Notes: a model not told the origin generated them from the letters alone. Positions 33,813 through 42,987 are shown, numbered from the stretch's first letter. The stretch: 64,000 nt of DNA from Blautia sp. Marseille-P3201T (GCF_900120295.1 NZ_LT635469.1:372001-436000); one strand, 5' to 3'. A program made the numbers and translations.

Positions 33813-35012
33813 ATGTCTAAAGTATTATTTTTGAATATTCCTTCACATGGGCATATAAACCCAACATTAGGTTTGGTGGAAGGATTAGTGAAACAGGGAG
33901 ACGAAGTTTTATATTTTACTACAGAAGAGTTTAGAAAGAAAGTAGAAAGTATGGGAGCAACATTTATAAGTTATGGCTCAAAATCTGATTTTTTTGTTCC
34001 TAAAAATAAGAAACCAGGAAAATCAATTCTTGACGATTTGTTAAATAGAATAGATGAGGTGCTGAATAGAGCTGATATTATCGAATATATTTTAAAACAA
34101 ATTCAAGGAATGAAATTTGACTATATTATCTATGGCTCAATGTTTCCATACGGAAATGTAATATCTCAGATATTAAAAATCCCGGCTATCTCTTCTTTTG
34201 CTGTATTTGCGAAACCAAAAGTTTTTATGGAAAAAGGAAATGAAGAGTTTATAAAAAATCATAAAGCTACAGGAACATATCAGAGACTCTATATGAAATT
34301 AGAAACTTTATATGGGGTACAGATGCCCCCAATGTTAGATCTGTTTTTTAATAAAGGGGAATTAAATATTGCATATACATCTGAATTATTTGTTTCTAAC
34401 ATAAAAGAAGAATATGATGATAGTTTTCTTTTTATCGGTCCACCAGTTTATGATAGAAAAGAAAAAATTGAATTTCCATTTGAGAAAATAAACGGTAGAA
34501 AAGTAATATATATTTCTTTGGGGACAGTATTTAATAGTATTGACACCGAACTGTATGAAACATTTTTTAAAGCATTTTCTGACTATGACGGGATAGTCAT
34601 AATGAGTGCGTTTAAAATGGACATATCAAAATTTCATATACCAGAGAACTTTATTGTACAAAATTATGTGCCACAGTCAGAAATACTTAAATATGTGGAG
34701 GGGGCAATAACTCATGGAGGAATGAATAGCACAAGTGATTTAATATATAATAATGTACCATTTGTGACAATTCCCATAGGCGCTGATCAAAGATATATTG
34801 CTAGTAGAGTTTCAGAGCTAGGAGCTACTATTTGTTTAAATAAAGATAATATATCGCCCCAATTACTATCGGACTCCATGAAAAGAGTAATTACGGAAAG
34901 AAAATATAGAGAAGCGGTAGAAAAAATTTCTATTTCTTTTAAAGATGCAGGAGGATATAAAAAGGCATTAATGGAGATAAGTAAATTTAAAATTTTACAT
35001 AGTATAGAATAA
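33813..35012 (+). CDS. Glycosyltransferase, UGT/MGT (GT1) family
   Basis: A 399-aa enzyme. The start at 33813 (MSKVLFLNIPSHGHINP) follows AAGAGG and gives the usual GT1 N-terminus. The C-terminal donor-binding region reads AITHGGMNSTSDLIYNNVPFV and PIGADQRYIASRV, as in macrolide and antibiotic glycosyltransferases. It would attach a sugar to the polyketide. No sugar-nucleotide biosynthesis genes are in the island segment seen, so a host sugar donor is likely. First gene of the second polyketide operon. Confidence 0.92.
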   Translation: MSKVLFLNIPSHGHINPTLGLVEGLVKQGDEVLYFTTEEFRKKVESMGATFISYGSKSDFFVPKNKKPGKSILDDLLNRIDEVLNRADIIEYILKQIQGMKFDYIIYGSMFPYGNVISQILKIPAISSFAVFAKPKVFMEKGNEEFIKNHKATGTYQRLYMKLETLYGVQMPPMLDLFFNKGELNIAYTSELFVSNIKEEYDDSFLFIGPPVYDRKEKIEFPFEKINGRKVIYISLGTVFNSIDTELYETFFKAFSDYDGIVIMSAFKMDISKFHIPENFIVQNYVPQSEILKYVEGAITHGGMNSTSDLIYNNVPFVTIPIGADQRYIASRVSELGATICLNKDNISPQLLSDSMKRVITERKYREAVEKISISFKDAGGYKKALMEISKFKILHSIE

Positions 35013-35031
35013 ATAAGGTAAGGTGTTACGT

Positions 35032-35985
35032 ATGCAAAAATTCTCAGAAGATCTTACAATGGCGCATGAATACTACAGGGAACAGGATTATAAAAATTGT
35101 TTAAAAGTATATGATATATTGTTTCATAAAGGAGAGCAGCTTTCAATAAGTGAGCTAAAAGAATACGCAATTTCTCTGCAAAAGAATATGAGATATTTTG
35201 AGAGCATTGAAATAGCAAGAAAAATTTTGGATAAAAAAAGAGTAGATATAGATATATTTTTAAACATGTGCATTTGCTTAGGAAAAATTGGAAAATATCC
35301 TGATGCGCTTGAGTATTATAATAAAATCTTGAAAATAAATAAAAATTATAATATTCAGATTGGCTATTATGCATATTTGTTAGGACAAGTGGGAAAAAAC
35401 GAAATGGCAGATTTTTATTATAAAATTGCTATTGATATAGAGCCAGATAATGCATGGTATATAAGTCATTACGCTTTTTTTCTTCAAAAAATAAAAGAGT
35501 ATAGTTGGTCAGAGTATTATTATAAAATAGCGCTAAACAAAGATAAAAATAACAGTTGGCTATCAAAACGTTACGCATATTTTCTTAAAGAATTAAAAGG
35601 AAAAGAAAAAGCGTATTCCTATTATGAGCAGTTGTTTTGCGAGAATCCTTATAATTATAACTATTATATAAATGCAGCAGAATTAGCATTTATATCAAAT
35701 GATATAGAAGAATCTTTAAGGTATCTGGAAAAGGCAAACTCCATTAATAAACCTAAAGTTATGGAAATTATACTTCGATTTTATTGGGCAATATATTATA
35801 TTTTGTCTGATGATTTGGAAGAATTCGAGAAAGAAACATTAGCACTAAAAGCTTTGCGCAGACAATATACAGGGTTTATTCATAGAGATTTGACAGATCT
35901 CAGTTTTTATATTTCAAACAATCTGAATGAGATTAAAAAACAAAAATATGAATATATTTCTAGTATTTTGTATAAGGGGGAATAG
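35032..35985 (+). CDS. TPR-repeat protein
   Basis: A 317-aa protein; ATG at 35032 follows AAGGTAAGG. It is built from repeated TPR-like helix pairs (for example PDALEYYNKILKINKNY, MADFYYKIAIDIEPDN, WSEYYYKIALNKDKNN). No signal peptide and no enzyme domain. It could hold polyketide enzymes together or belong to regulation; nothing in the sequence decides this. It sits tightly between the glycosyltransferase and the cyclase, so it belongs to the same operon. Confidence 0.8.
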   Translation: MQKFSEDLTMAHEYYREQDYKNCLKVYDILFHKGEQLSISELKEYAISLQKNMRYFESIEIARKILDKKRVDIDIFLNMCICLGKIGKYPDALEYYNKILKINKNYNIQIGYYAYLLGQVGKNEMADFYYKIAIDIEPDNAWYISHYAFFLQKIKEYSWSEYYYKIALNKDKNNSWLSKRYAYFLKELKGKEKAYSYYEQLFCENPYNYNYYINAAELAFISNDIEESLRYLEKANSINKPKVMEIILRFYWAIYYILSDDLEEFEKETLALKALRRQYTGFIHRDLTDLSFYISNNLNEIKKQKYEYISSILYKGE

Positions 35986-35989
35986 CAGT

Positions 35990-36811
35990 ATGAAAATAAT
36001 AGATCTTAGTTTTAATGTTGAGCCAAATCTTTCTGAACCTATGTCAATCAAAATAAAAACAAGACCACATTCAGGGGGCTCTAAATTTGGAAGAAAAATA
36101 ATATTTATGGGAAAACGTAGTTTGAAAGATAAGGCAATGGCAGTGATTCATTATATGTCAGGGAAAGAACGTATAACTAAAAAAAGCTTTCCTGATCAAG
36201 AGTTTATCAACGAACAAAGGATTTCATTGTCTGTTCATACAGGAACACATTTAGATGCTCCTTCACATTTTGGAACAAAATGTGAAGGAAAAAGACCTAA
36301 AACAATAGATGAAATACCATTGGAATGGTGTTATGGAAATGGAGTTGTATTGAATTTTTGCAATAAAGGTCCATGTGAAGAGATTAGTGTTGAAGATGTA
36401 AAAAAGGAGTTAGAAAGAATTGAATATTGCCTTCAAGAAAACGATATTGTTCTGATAAGAACAGATACGGATAAAAAGTGGGGTAAGCCAAATTATTTTT
36501 ATGAAGCTCCTGGCATGTCAAGAGAAGCAACAAAATTTTTAGTTGAAAGTGGTGTGAAAATAATAGGTATAGATTGTTATTCATTAGATAAACCATTCAT
36601 GGCTATGGTAAAGCAGTATTATAGAACGAATGACAAAAAATGCTTATGGCCAGCTCATTTTTATGGACGAGAAAAAGAATATTGCCATATTGAAAGGCTT
36701 ACAAACTTAGATAAGATCCCAATGAATTATGGGTTTAAGTTTTGTTGTTTCCCTATTAAATTAAAAGAAATGGGAGCTGCATGGGTTAGAGCGGTAGCTA
36801 TTATTGAATAG
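35990..36811 (+). CDS. Metal-dependent cyclase/hydrolase (PF04199 type)
   Basis: A 273-aa protein; the ATG at 35990 follows AAGGGGGAA. The metal-binding motif H-x-G-T-H-x-D-x-P-x-H is present (SVHTGTHLDAPSHF), and EAPGMSREATKFLVESGVKIIGID follows as in kynurenine-formamidase-like enzymes. Members occur in aromatic polyketide clusters as putative cyclases. Here it probably takes part in ring closure or product release. A small hairpin (TTTAACTGA/TCAGTTAAA, 36817-36838) lies between this gene and the ACP gene and may adjust their relative expression. Confidence 0.85.
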   Translation: MKIIDLSFNVEPNLSEPMSIKIKTRPHSGGSKFGRKIIFMGKRSLKDKAMAVIHYMSGKERITKKSFPDQEFINEQRISLSVHTGTHLDAPSHFGTKCEGKRPKTIDEIPLEWCYGNGVVLNFCNKGPCEEISVEDVKKELERIEYCLQENDIVLIRTDTDKKWGKPNYFYEAPGMSREATKFLVESGVKIIGIDCYSLDKPFMAMVKQYYRTNDKKCLWPAHFYGREKEYCHIERLTNLDKIPMNYGFKFCCFPIKLKEMGAAWVRAVAIIE

Positions 36812-36862
36812 TGAGATTTAACTGATTATTCAGTTAAAATATATAAAAATGGAGGTATAAAA

Positions 36863-37099
36863 ATGGAACAAAAAATTTACGAAATTTTAAAAGAGAGGTT
36901 TGGTATTGAAGACACAATTAACTCAGATACAGATTTAGTTAATCAATTGGGATTTGAGTCTATTTCATTAGTAGAGTTAGCAAGTGTCTTATCAAAGGAA
37001 ACTGGCGTTAAAGTTACTCATAGTCAAGCAATAAAATGGACGACAGTTAAATCTATTCTGTCAACACTTGCTACAAATAGTAAAGATAACAATGCATAA
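36863..37099 (+). CDS. Acyl carrier protein
   Basis: A 78-aa acidic helical protein behind TGGAGG. The phosphopantetheine site is Ser33 in LGFESISLVEL, with Glu in place of the more usual Asp before the Ser. Length is right for a discrete ACP of a type II synthase. It should carry the growing polyketide chain. Likely activated by the PPTase at 17461. Confidence 0.92.
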   Translation: MEQKIYEILKERFGIEDTINSDTDLVNQLGFESISLVELASVLSKETGVKVTHSQAIKWTTVKSILSTLATNSKDNNA

Positions 37100-37110
37100 G
37101 GAGATTTTTT

Positions 37111-37587
37111 ATGGGATATACAGTTAATTCTATCATAATAAAAAAAGAGATAAACGAACTGTTCGAGATTATTAATGATGTTAGAAATTGGCCGGAATTA
37201 CATAACTATCAAGATGTAAAAATACTTGAAAAAAAGAAATTGCTAGATGGAAGGAGAAAGATTGTTTTTCAAGTTACGGGGAATAAAGAAGAGGAACCGG
37301 TTGAAATTTGGACATCTCAGAGAATTATAGATGTTACTAATATGTGTGCACGAGGGGTAAGACTAGAGCCTATGTACCCATTTAGACATTGGATACTTGA
37401 TGTTGTTTTATCAGTAGAAAAAGAAGGAACAAAAATGACTTGGATACAGGACTTTAGTATGGATAAAAATTCAGGATTTACTGAAGAGGCTGTTGAAGAA
37501 ATGATTAATAAAGGCAGTAAGAAAGAACTTCAAATTTTTAAGGAAAAAATTGAGAGTGGCATAGTTAGCAGCAAGACAGAATTATAA
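37111..37587 (+). CDS. SRPBCC-fold polyketide cyclase/aromatase
   Basis: A 158-aa protein behind AAGGAG. The pattern (VRNWPELHNYQDVKILEKK, then RHWILDVVLSVEKEGTKMTWIQDF) is typical of the START/Bet v1-like polyketide cyclase family that includes TcmN-type aromatases. It would fold the poly-beta-ketone and set the first aromatic ring. It is one of two SRPBCC proteins in the cluster. Confidence 0.85.
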   Translation: MGYTVNSIIIKKEINELFEIINDVRNWPELHNYQDVKILEKKKLLDGRRKIVFQVTGNKEEEPVEIWTSQRIIDVTNMCARGVRLEPMYPFRHWILDVVLSVEKEGTKMTWIQDFSMDKNSGFTEEAVEEMINKGSKKELQIFKEKIESGIVSSKTEL

Positions 37588-37596
37588 TAAAATATC

Positions 37597-37670
37597 AATA
37601 AAATGGCAAGGAAAGATTTGTGAATTGTGCTTGGAATTTTTTGAAAATCTTTTATGCCATTTTATTATTC
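37597..37670 (+). terminator. Inverted repeat, possible attenuator
   Basis: AATAAAATGGCA (37597-37608) and TGCCATTTTATT (37655-37666) form a 12-bp stem around a 46-nt loop, followed by A/T-rich sequence. It lies between the carrier/cyclase genes and KS-alpha and may reduce read-through. Confidence 0.55.
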
Positions 37671-37702
37671 TGTAAATAAAGATATATTATAAGGAGATTC
37701 AG

Positions 37703-38959
37703 ATGAGAAGAGTTGTCGTAACGGGGATAGGACTAATTACGCCTATAGGCATAGGAAAAGAAGAATTCTGGAAAAATAATAAAGAAGGAAAAAGTGGTAT
37801 ATGCGATATGCCAGAACTGGAAAAATTCGGTTTTGAATCTAAGGCTTACGGTTATGTGAAAAATTTTAAGCCAGAGCAATTAGGATTAACATTACGTGAA
37901 ATTAGAAGAATGGATAGGATTACTCAATTTGGAGTTTTATGTACAGATCAAGCTGTTAAAGATTCAAAAATAGATTTATCTAAAATAGACAAAAATAGAG
38001 TAGGCGTTAATATTGCAAATGCAGTAGCAGGCACAAAATTCATGGATGAAGAATTTTCAGTTTTAACCAATAATGGAAAAGAGGTGGTAAATCCGGAAGA
38101 TATATCACCTTATGCATATGCACGCTCTATGCCTAATACAACTTCAAATGAAGTATCATATCGTTATGGTTTTAATGGAACCTGTTGTACAATGGCAACA
38201 GGATGTACAACAGGAATTGATTCTATAGGATTTGCGTATGATCAAATACGGTGTGGGGAATTGGACGTAATGATATGCGGAGCGGCTGAGGCTCCAATAA
38301 CGCCTATAACTATTGCTGCCTTTGAAGCAATAGGAACACTTTCTACAAATAATAATCCGCCAGAAAAGGCCTCCAGACCTTTTGATGATACAAGAAATGG
38401 ATTTGTTTTAGCGGAAGCAGCAGGGATATTAGTTTTAGAAGAACTTGGACATGCTTTAAATAGAGGTGCACATATCTACGGAGAAATTGCGGGATATGGT
38501 TCAGTAAATAATGCCATGCATATGACAGGTTTGAAGCCAGATGGTGAGGATTTATCAAGAGCAATAAAAATTGCAATAGAGGAAGCTAATATCACACCAT
38601 TTGAGATTGATTATATCAATGCTCATGGTAGTGGAACCAAACAAAATGATATAAATGAAACAGGCGCCTATAAAAAAGTATTTGGTGAGCTGGCCTATAA
38701 AATACCGATGAGTAGTACAAAATCAATGACAGGTCACCCTCTTGGTGCGGCTAGTGCAGTAGAAGCAATTGTTTGTTGTCTGGCATTGGAAAATAATTTT
38801 ATGCCACCTACAATTAATTATAACAAGAAAGATGCACTATGTGATTTGGATTATATACCCAATTGTGGAAGAGAAAAAAATTTAAATGTTGTTTTAACAA
38901 ATGCCAGTGGATTCGGTGGACTTCATGCAGCCATGATTTTAAAGAAATATATAGACTAA
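37703..38959 (+). CDS. Type II polyketide ketosynthase alpha (KS-alpha)
   Basis: A 418-aa condensing enzyme behind AAGGAG. The catalytic Cys168 sits in ATGCTTGIDSIG, close to the type II polyketide signature G-C-T-S-G-L-D rather than that of FabF. His308 (NAHGSGT) and His345 (SMTGHPLGAAS) complete the triad. It is followed by a homologue lacking these residues, as in all aromatic type II synthases. It would join malonyl units on the ACP. No ketoreductase is seen nearby. Confidence 0.94.
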   Translation: MRRVVVTGIGLITPIGIGKEEFWKNNKEGKSGICDMPELEKFGFESKAYGYVKNFKPEQLGLTLREIRRMDRITQFGVLCTDQAVKDSKIDLSKIDKNRVGVNIANAVAGTKFMDEEFSVLTNNGKEVVNPEDISPYAYARSMPNTTSNEVSYRYGFNGTCCTMATGCTTGIDSIGFAYDQIRCGELDVMICGAAEAPITPITIAAFEAIGTLSTNNNPPEKASRPFDDTRNGFVLAEAAGILVLEELGHALNRGAHIYGEIAGYGSVNNAMHMTGLKPDGEDLSRAIKIAIEEANITPFEIDYINAHGSGTKQNDINETGAYKKVFGELAYKIPMSSTKSMTGHPLGAASAVEAIVCCLALENNFMPPTINYNKKDALCDLDYIPNCGREKNLNVVLTNASGFGGLHAAMILKKYID

Positions 38960-38997
38960 TTGATAATAGTTGTTATTGAATAAAAAGGAGTATACAG

Positions 38998-40236
38998 ATG
39001 AATAGACGAAGAGTTGTCATAACAGGATTGGGAGTGATTTCACCATCAGGAAATGATGTGGAAACATTTTGGGAATCGTTAAAACAAGGTAAATCAAGTA
39101 TAGGCCCAATTACGAAATTTGATACAAGCGATTTTGATGTAAAAATTGCTGGGGAAGTAAAAAATTTTGACATTAAGAAATATGGATTTCCATTTATGCT
39201 TACTAGGCAATTAGATGAATTTACACATTATGCTATGGCTGCAACAAAGATGGCTTTAGACGATTCTATGATAAATCTTGAAATGGTTGATAGAACCAGA
39301 ATGGGGGTTTTTGCAGGCAATTGTCTTGGAGGAGTTGGGTTTGGTGAGAAAGAATTGTATAATTTATATAGAGAAGGTTGGCAGTGTGTAAGTCCCTATC
39401 AGTCTATTTCATGGTTCTATACTGCACCACAAGGACAAATCTCAATTTTTTACAAATTAAAAGGTTATAGTAAAACTTTTGTAGCAGATAGAATAAGTTC
39501 TGATGTTGCACTGGGGTATGCATATCAATCGATTATGTTGAATCGTTTAGATACTTGTTTGGTTTGCGGCACAGAGGCTGGAGTATTTCCATACGGAATG
39601 TCACTGTTTTCAAGTAGTGATGTTTTATCAAAAAAACGAGATGCTTGTTATTGTCCATATGATTTAAAAAGAAATGGAATGATTCTTGGGGAGGGGGCAG
39701 GTACCTTAGTAATTGAGGAATTAGAACACGCATTAAAGCGCAATGCGCCAATATACGGTGAAATTCTTTCCTTTAGTAATAATTGTGATGGGGTTCATCA
39801 TAAAGAAAAAAATAAAAATGGAAAAAAATATAAAGAGGTAATAGAATCTTGCATTAGAAAAGCAAATATATCGTATGATGAAATTGATTATATTAATTTA
39901 GATGGTGCTGCTCTATGGGAAGATGATGTCATTGAAACAAATGTATTAAAGGAAATTTGGGGAAAAGAAATTGGTACAGTATCTTTAAGCTGTCCTAAAT
40001 CAATGTTTGGAAACACTTTTGGGGCTGCTGGAGCATTAGATGCAATTATTAATTGTTTGGCAATCAAAAATAACACAGTACCTCCCACAATAAATTATGA
40101 GGATCAGGATTCAAATTGTGATTTGAATTATACACCTAATAAAGCTTTGCATAGAAATATCAATACAGTATTACAAATTGCAAGGGGGAGAGGGGGAATT
40201 AATAGTGCTATGCTCCTTCGTGAATTTAAAGAATAG
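38998..40236 (+). CDS. Chain-length factor (KS-beta)
   Basis: A 412-aa KS homologue behind AAAAGGAG, 38 nt after KS-alpha. Every catalytic residue is replaced: Arg165 at the Cys position (VADRISSDVALGYA), Asp302 in NLDGAAL instead of NAHGSG, and Asn339 in SMFGNTFGAAG instead of GHP. This is the hallmark of KS-beta, which pairs with KS-alpha and sets chain length. In most actinobacterial chain-length factors the Cys is replaced by Gln; Arg here is unusual. Confidence 0.92.
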   Translation: MNRRRVVITGLGVISPSGNDVETFWESLKQGKSSIGPITKFDTSDFDVKIAGEVKNFDIKKYGFPFMLTRQLDEFTHYAMAATKMALDDSMINLEMVDRTRMGVFAGNCLGGVGFGEKELYNLYREGWQCVSPYQSISWFYTAPQGQISIFYKLKGYSKTFVADRISSDVALGYAYQSIMLNRLDTCLVCGTEAGVFPYGMSLFSSSDVLSKKRDACYCPYDLKRNGMILGEGAGTLVIEELEHALKRNAPIYGEILSFSNNCDGVHHKEKNKNGKKYKEVIESCIRKANISYDEIDYINLDGAALWEDDVIETNVLKEIWGKEIGTVSLSCPKSMFGNTFGAAGALDAIINCLAIKNNTVPPTINYEDQDSNCDLNYTPNKALHRNINTVLQIARGRGGINSAMLLREFKE

Positions 40237-40275
40237 TATAGAAATTGGCATGTTATAGAAAAGAGGTTATGGAGA

Positions 40276-40719
40276 GTGCCTGTAATAAAAAAGGAGATAA
40301 TTTTAAAAGGTACAACAAAAGAGATATTTAAAAGAATGTCTGAGTATAGCTTTATTCAAGAAATGAATTCGTCTGCAAATGTATGTACAAAAATTATTTT
40401 TAAAAAACCAAGAATCATCAGATATGGTATAGAAGTAAAGAATGTTGGGTATTGGGAATCTGAAAGGGTATTTATACCAGAAAAAAATGTAATTATTACA
40501 CAGCGTAAAGAACCGATGGGACCATTTAAATATTTAGTTGTTATCTATGTTTTAGAAAAAGATAATCAGGGAACAAAATTTACATATATTGAAGAATTTG
40601 ACGTATGTGATAATTATCAAAATGAAGTAGAAAAAATTTATTCCGACATTTCAAAAAAAGTAAATCCCATTTTACAAAAGATCACAGATTATTTTAATTC
40701 GGAACATATTTTGCAATAA
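40276..40719 (+). CDS. Second SRPBCC-fold cyclase-like protein
   Basis: A 147-aa protein starting at GTG with AAAGAGG 9 nt upstream. The fold pattern is the same as at 37111 but sequence is distant (KEIFKRMSEYSFIQEMN, then GTKFTYIEEFDV). Likely a second-ring cyclase or a binding protein for the intermediate. A strong hairpin follows. Confidence 0.78.
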   Translation: MPVIKKEIILKGTTKEIFKRMSEYSFIQEMNSSANVCTKIIFKKPRIIRYGIEVKNVGYWESERVFIPEKNVIITQRKEPMGPFKYLVVIYVLEKDNQGTKFTYIEEFDVCDNYQNEVEKIYSDISKKVNPILQKITDYFNSEHILQ

Positions 40720-40756
40720 GTACTATTGATAAGAGGGATTGGTAAATATGGAATAA

Positions 40757-40799
40757 TAAAAACTCTTGTATTGTAGATGAAGCAATACGAGAGTTTTTA
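40757..40799. terminator. Strong hairpin inside the polyketide operon
   Basis: TAAAAACTCTTGTATTG (40757-40773) and CAATACGAGAGTTTTTA (40783-40799) form a 17-bp stem with one G-T pair and a 9-nt loop, ending in a T-run on both strands. It lies before the malonyl transferase gene, so that gene is either attenuated or has its own promoter. Confidence 0.75.
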
Positions 40800-40824
40800 T
40801 ACATAAGAGTATAGGAGGTTCGTT

Positions 40825-41748
40825 ATGGCAAAAAATATTGCATTTGTTTTTCCGGGACAAGGTGCACAATATTCTGGTATGGGAAAAGATTTTTATAATC
40901 AATATGAAAAAGCAAAACAAATTTATGATTATGCATCTGAAATTTGTAATATAGATGTAAAAAAAATCTGTTTTGATAGTTCTGACAGTAGAATTCATGA
41001 AACAAAATATACACAAATTGCAATTTTTACTACGTCATTAGCAATTTTAGAATGTGTACATGAAATGGGTGTCACTTCAACTGTTAATGCTGGGTTAAGC
41101 TTAGGTGAGTATACTGCATTGGCAGCATCAAATGTGATTGATATAAAAGACTTATTTTTATTAGTCAAAAAAAGAGGAAAATATATGCAAGAGGCTTTCC
41201 CGACAGGCGGTGCAATGGCTGCGGTTATTGGCCTTTCTGAAAGAGAGGTGGTGGCAATTTGTAATCAGATGAATGGTAATATATACATTGCTAATTATAA
41301 TTGTCCCGGACAAATAGTCGTAACAGGGGAAAAGGCTATAGTGGAAGCATCGTATGAAATATTTCAAAAAAAAGGAGCAAAGATGGTTTTACCGTTAAAT
41401 GTTAGTGGACCATTTCATTCGCCATTATTAGAAACGGCTAAAAAGAAACTTGAAATTAGTTTGAAAGATGTACAAATTAATAATTTTATCATTCCCTATG
41501 TATCAAATGTTAATGCAAAATATATTAATTATAGTTGTGATATTAAATCATTACTTTCTGAGCAAATTGTTTCTTCTGTGAAATGGCAACAGAGTATAAA
41601 AGAAATGATAAGACAGGGGGTAGATTTGTTTATTGAAGTAGGTCCGGGATCAACATTGACAAATTTGATTAGAAAAATTGACCCTGGCGTAGAAGTGCTA
41701 AATATTCAAGCTGTGGGAGATATGAAAACTTTGTTGAAAGTTAATTGA
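40825..41748 (+). CDS. fabD: Malonyl-CoA:ACP transacylase
   Basis: A 307-aa enzyme behind AGGAGG. GQGAQYSGMG near the start, nucleophile Ser92 in GLSLGEYTAL, and His198 in SGPFHSPLL. It loads malonyl groups on the ACP. A dedicated copy in a type II polyketide cluster is unusual, because most clusters borrow the host enzyme. Together with the carboxylase genes at 18363-21814 it makes the island self-sufficient for malonyl-ACP. Confidence 0.94.
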   Translation: MAKNIAFVFPGQGAQYSGMGKDFYNQYEKAKQIYDYASEICNIDVKKICFDSSDSRIHETKYTQIAIFTTSLAILECVHEMGVTSTVNAGLSLGEYTALAASNVIDIKDLFLLVKKRGKYMQEAFPTGGAMAAVIGLSEREVVAICNQMNGNIYIANYNCPGQIVVTGEKAIVEASYEIFQKKGAKMVLPLNVSGPFHSPLLETAKKKLEISLKDVQINNFIIPYVSNVNAKYINYSCDIKSLLSEQIVSSVKWQQSIKEMIRQGVDLFIEVGPGSTLTNLIRKIDPGVEVLNIQAVGDMKTLLKVN

Positions 41749-41787
41749 AGTTATTATAGAAAACAATAGTGTAATAGAGGAAGAAAA

Positions 41788-42117
41788 ATGAGAAATGTTT
41801 TTCCAGAATATAAGTCAGATGTGATATTGGGAAATGGGGAATTGCAATTAGATCCTATGTCCTATAATGTGTTTTATAAAAAAAGAGAGATAAATTTGTC
41901 ACCGCGAGAGTTTGAAGTCCTTTATCTTTTAGCTCAAAGACCTAATTGGGTCATCCCAAAGAAAAATATTTACTGTTCCGTTTGGGGAAGTAATTATTAT
42001 GATGATCAGATTCCGTATAAAACAGTGGAACACGTAGTATGGAAGATACGAAAAAAGATGGGGCGTGATATTATAGAAACATTGATCAATGTAGGGTATA
42101 GACTAAAAAAGATGTAA
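41788..42117 (+). CDS. Stand-alone OmpR-type winged-helix protein, paralogue
   Basis: A 109-aa protein behind GAGG. It matches the protein at 16329-16658 at most positions over its full length (REFEVLYLLA, SVWG, KTVEHVVWKIRKKMG, VGYRLKKM). The receiver domain is missing here too. It ends the polyketide region and probably controls it. Two paralogues flanking the two biosynthetic regions suggest duplication and specialisation. Confidence 0.88.
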   Translation: MRNVFPEYKSDVILGNGELQLDPMSYNVFYKKREINLSPREFEVLYLLAQRPNWVIPKKNIYCSVWGSNYYDDQIPYKTVEHVVWKIRKKMGRDIIETLINVGYRLKKM

Positions 42118-42129
42118 AGGCAGGATCGT

Positions 42130-42240
42130 GTGAGTAAAAGTTTTGATAATCTGATTGAATTTTTTGAAGATACGCCATATAATATGGGCAACTATAAGAA
42201 GGCGCGTACATACATCATTTGCCTAAATATCACGTTGTGA
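42130..42240 (+). pseudogene. Short gene remnant
   Basis: A 36-codon frame from GTG (VSKSFDNLIEFFEDTPYN, then MGNYKKARTYIICLNITL) ending at a stop, with protein-like composition at first but an abrupt end. It reads like the N-terminal piece of a mobile-element protein cut off by rearrangement. No family named. Confidence 0.4.
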
Positions 42241-42304
42241 CAGGAAACGGAGATAAACCCTTACAGAGCTTTTCAGGATAATCAAAAGAAAAAGGAGGCT
42301 GACT

Positions 42305-42913
42305 ATGAACATATATGAAGAAATAGATCAGGAAACAATGATGTTGCTTTTAGATTCCTTGTGTAAACGGACAGTGGAGGGAAAACAGATATGGGAAAAT
42401 ATGGAGTATAATCCTATTTCCTTTTTACAGAAAGATATTTATGAAAAAGAAGGTACCTGTATATCACAAATGTTTGAAGCAACAACGGTGTTCAACGGTA
42501 TTGAATATGAATTAGAACTTTCAGAGTCAATCGACCTTCCGTCTAGTAAGGGAGATATTTTTGGAACAATTTCTTATGAAACTGAGAACGGAGAAGAGAA
42601 TACGTATGATTTCTCTTTGGCTTTTGACGTAGAGAAATATGATGATGCAAACGCGGAAGAATTGCAGGGTATTTTTGGAAATTCAATCATTGTACAGTTT
42701 ACAGATGCAATGGTGGGAGTATTTGAAAATTCAGATGCGGTAGCTGAGGGATTTGCTTATGCAAGATACTTTCATCAAACAGGAATTGATCCGGAATGGG
42801 AAACCAATCCTCTTGTGAAACTGGGGGAGAAACTGATGAAAGAGCACGCAATGCTGGATTTTCATAAAATAGTATTGGATATAGATTATAGAAAAAGTTT
42901 ATTGAAACGATAA
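42305..42913 (+). CDS. Hypothetical acidic protein of the mobile element
   Basis: A 202-aa soluble acidic protein behind AAAGGAGG. There is no signal peptide, membrane segment or motif that I recognise. Composition and position, next to the backbone genes, suggest a mobile-element accessory protein. The GC content begins to rise from here on compared with the polyketide genes. Confidence 0.65.
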   Translation: MNIYEEIDQETMMLLLDSLCKRTVEGKQIWENMEYNPISFLQKDIYEKEGTCISQMFEATTVFNGIEYELELSESIDLPSSKGDIFGTISYETENGEENTYDFSLAFDVEKYDDANAEELQGIFGNSIIVQFTDAMVGVFENSDAVAEGFAYARYFHQTGIDPEWETNPLVKLGEKLMKEHAMLDFHKIVLDIDYRKSLLKR

Positions 42914-42952
42914 GGAACCTGCTATAATAGGATACAAATTTGTGGGAAACTA

Positions 42953-42981
42953 TTGATATTTTTTAGGGTATCGCATATAAT
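42953..42981 (+). promoter_or_regulatory. Strong sigma-A promoter for a candidate RNA
   Basis: TTGATA (42953-42958), a 17-bp spacer and a perfect TATAAT (42976-42981). Transcription would start near 42988 and meet the terminator at 43201-43240. Confidence 0.75.
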
Positions 42982-42987
42982 ATAGTT

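Noticed and set aside
38998-40236. Second active ketosynthase (FabF) instead of chain-length factor
   Set aside because: All three catalytic residues are replaced and the gene pairs with KS-alpha in the standard order.
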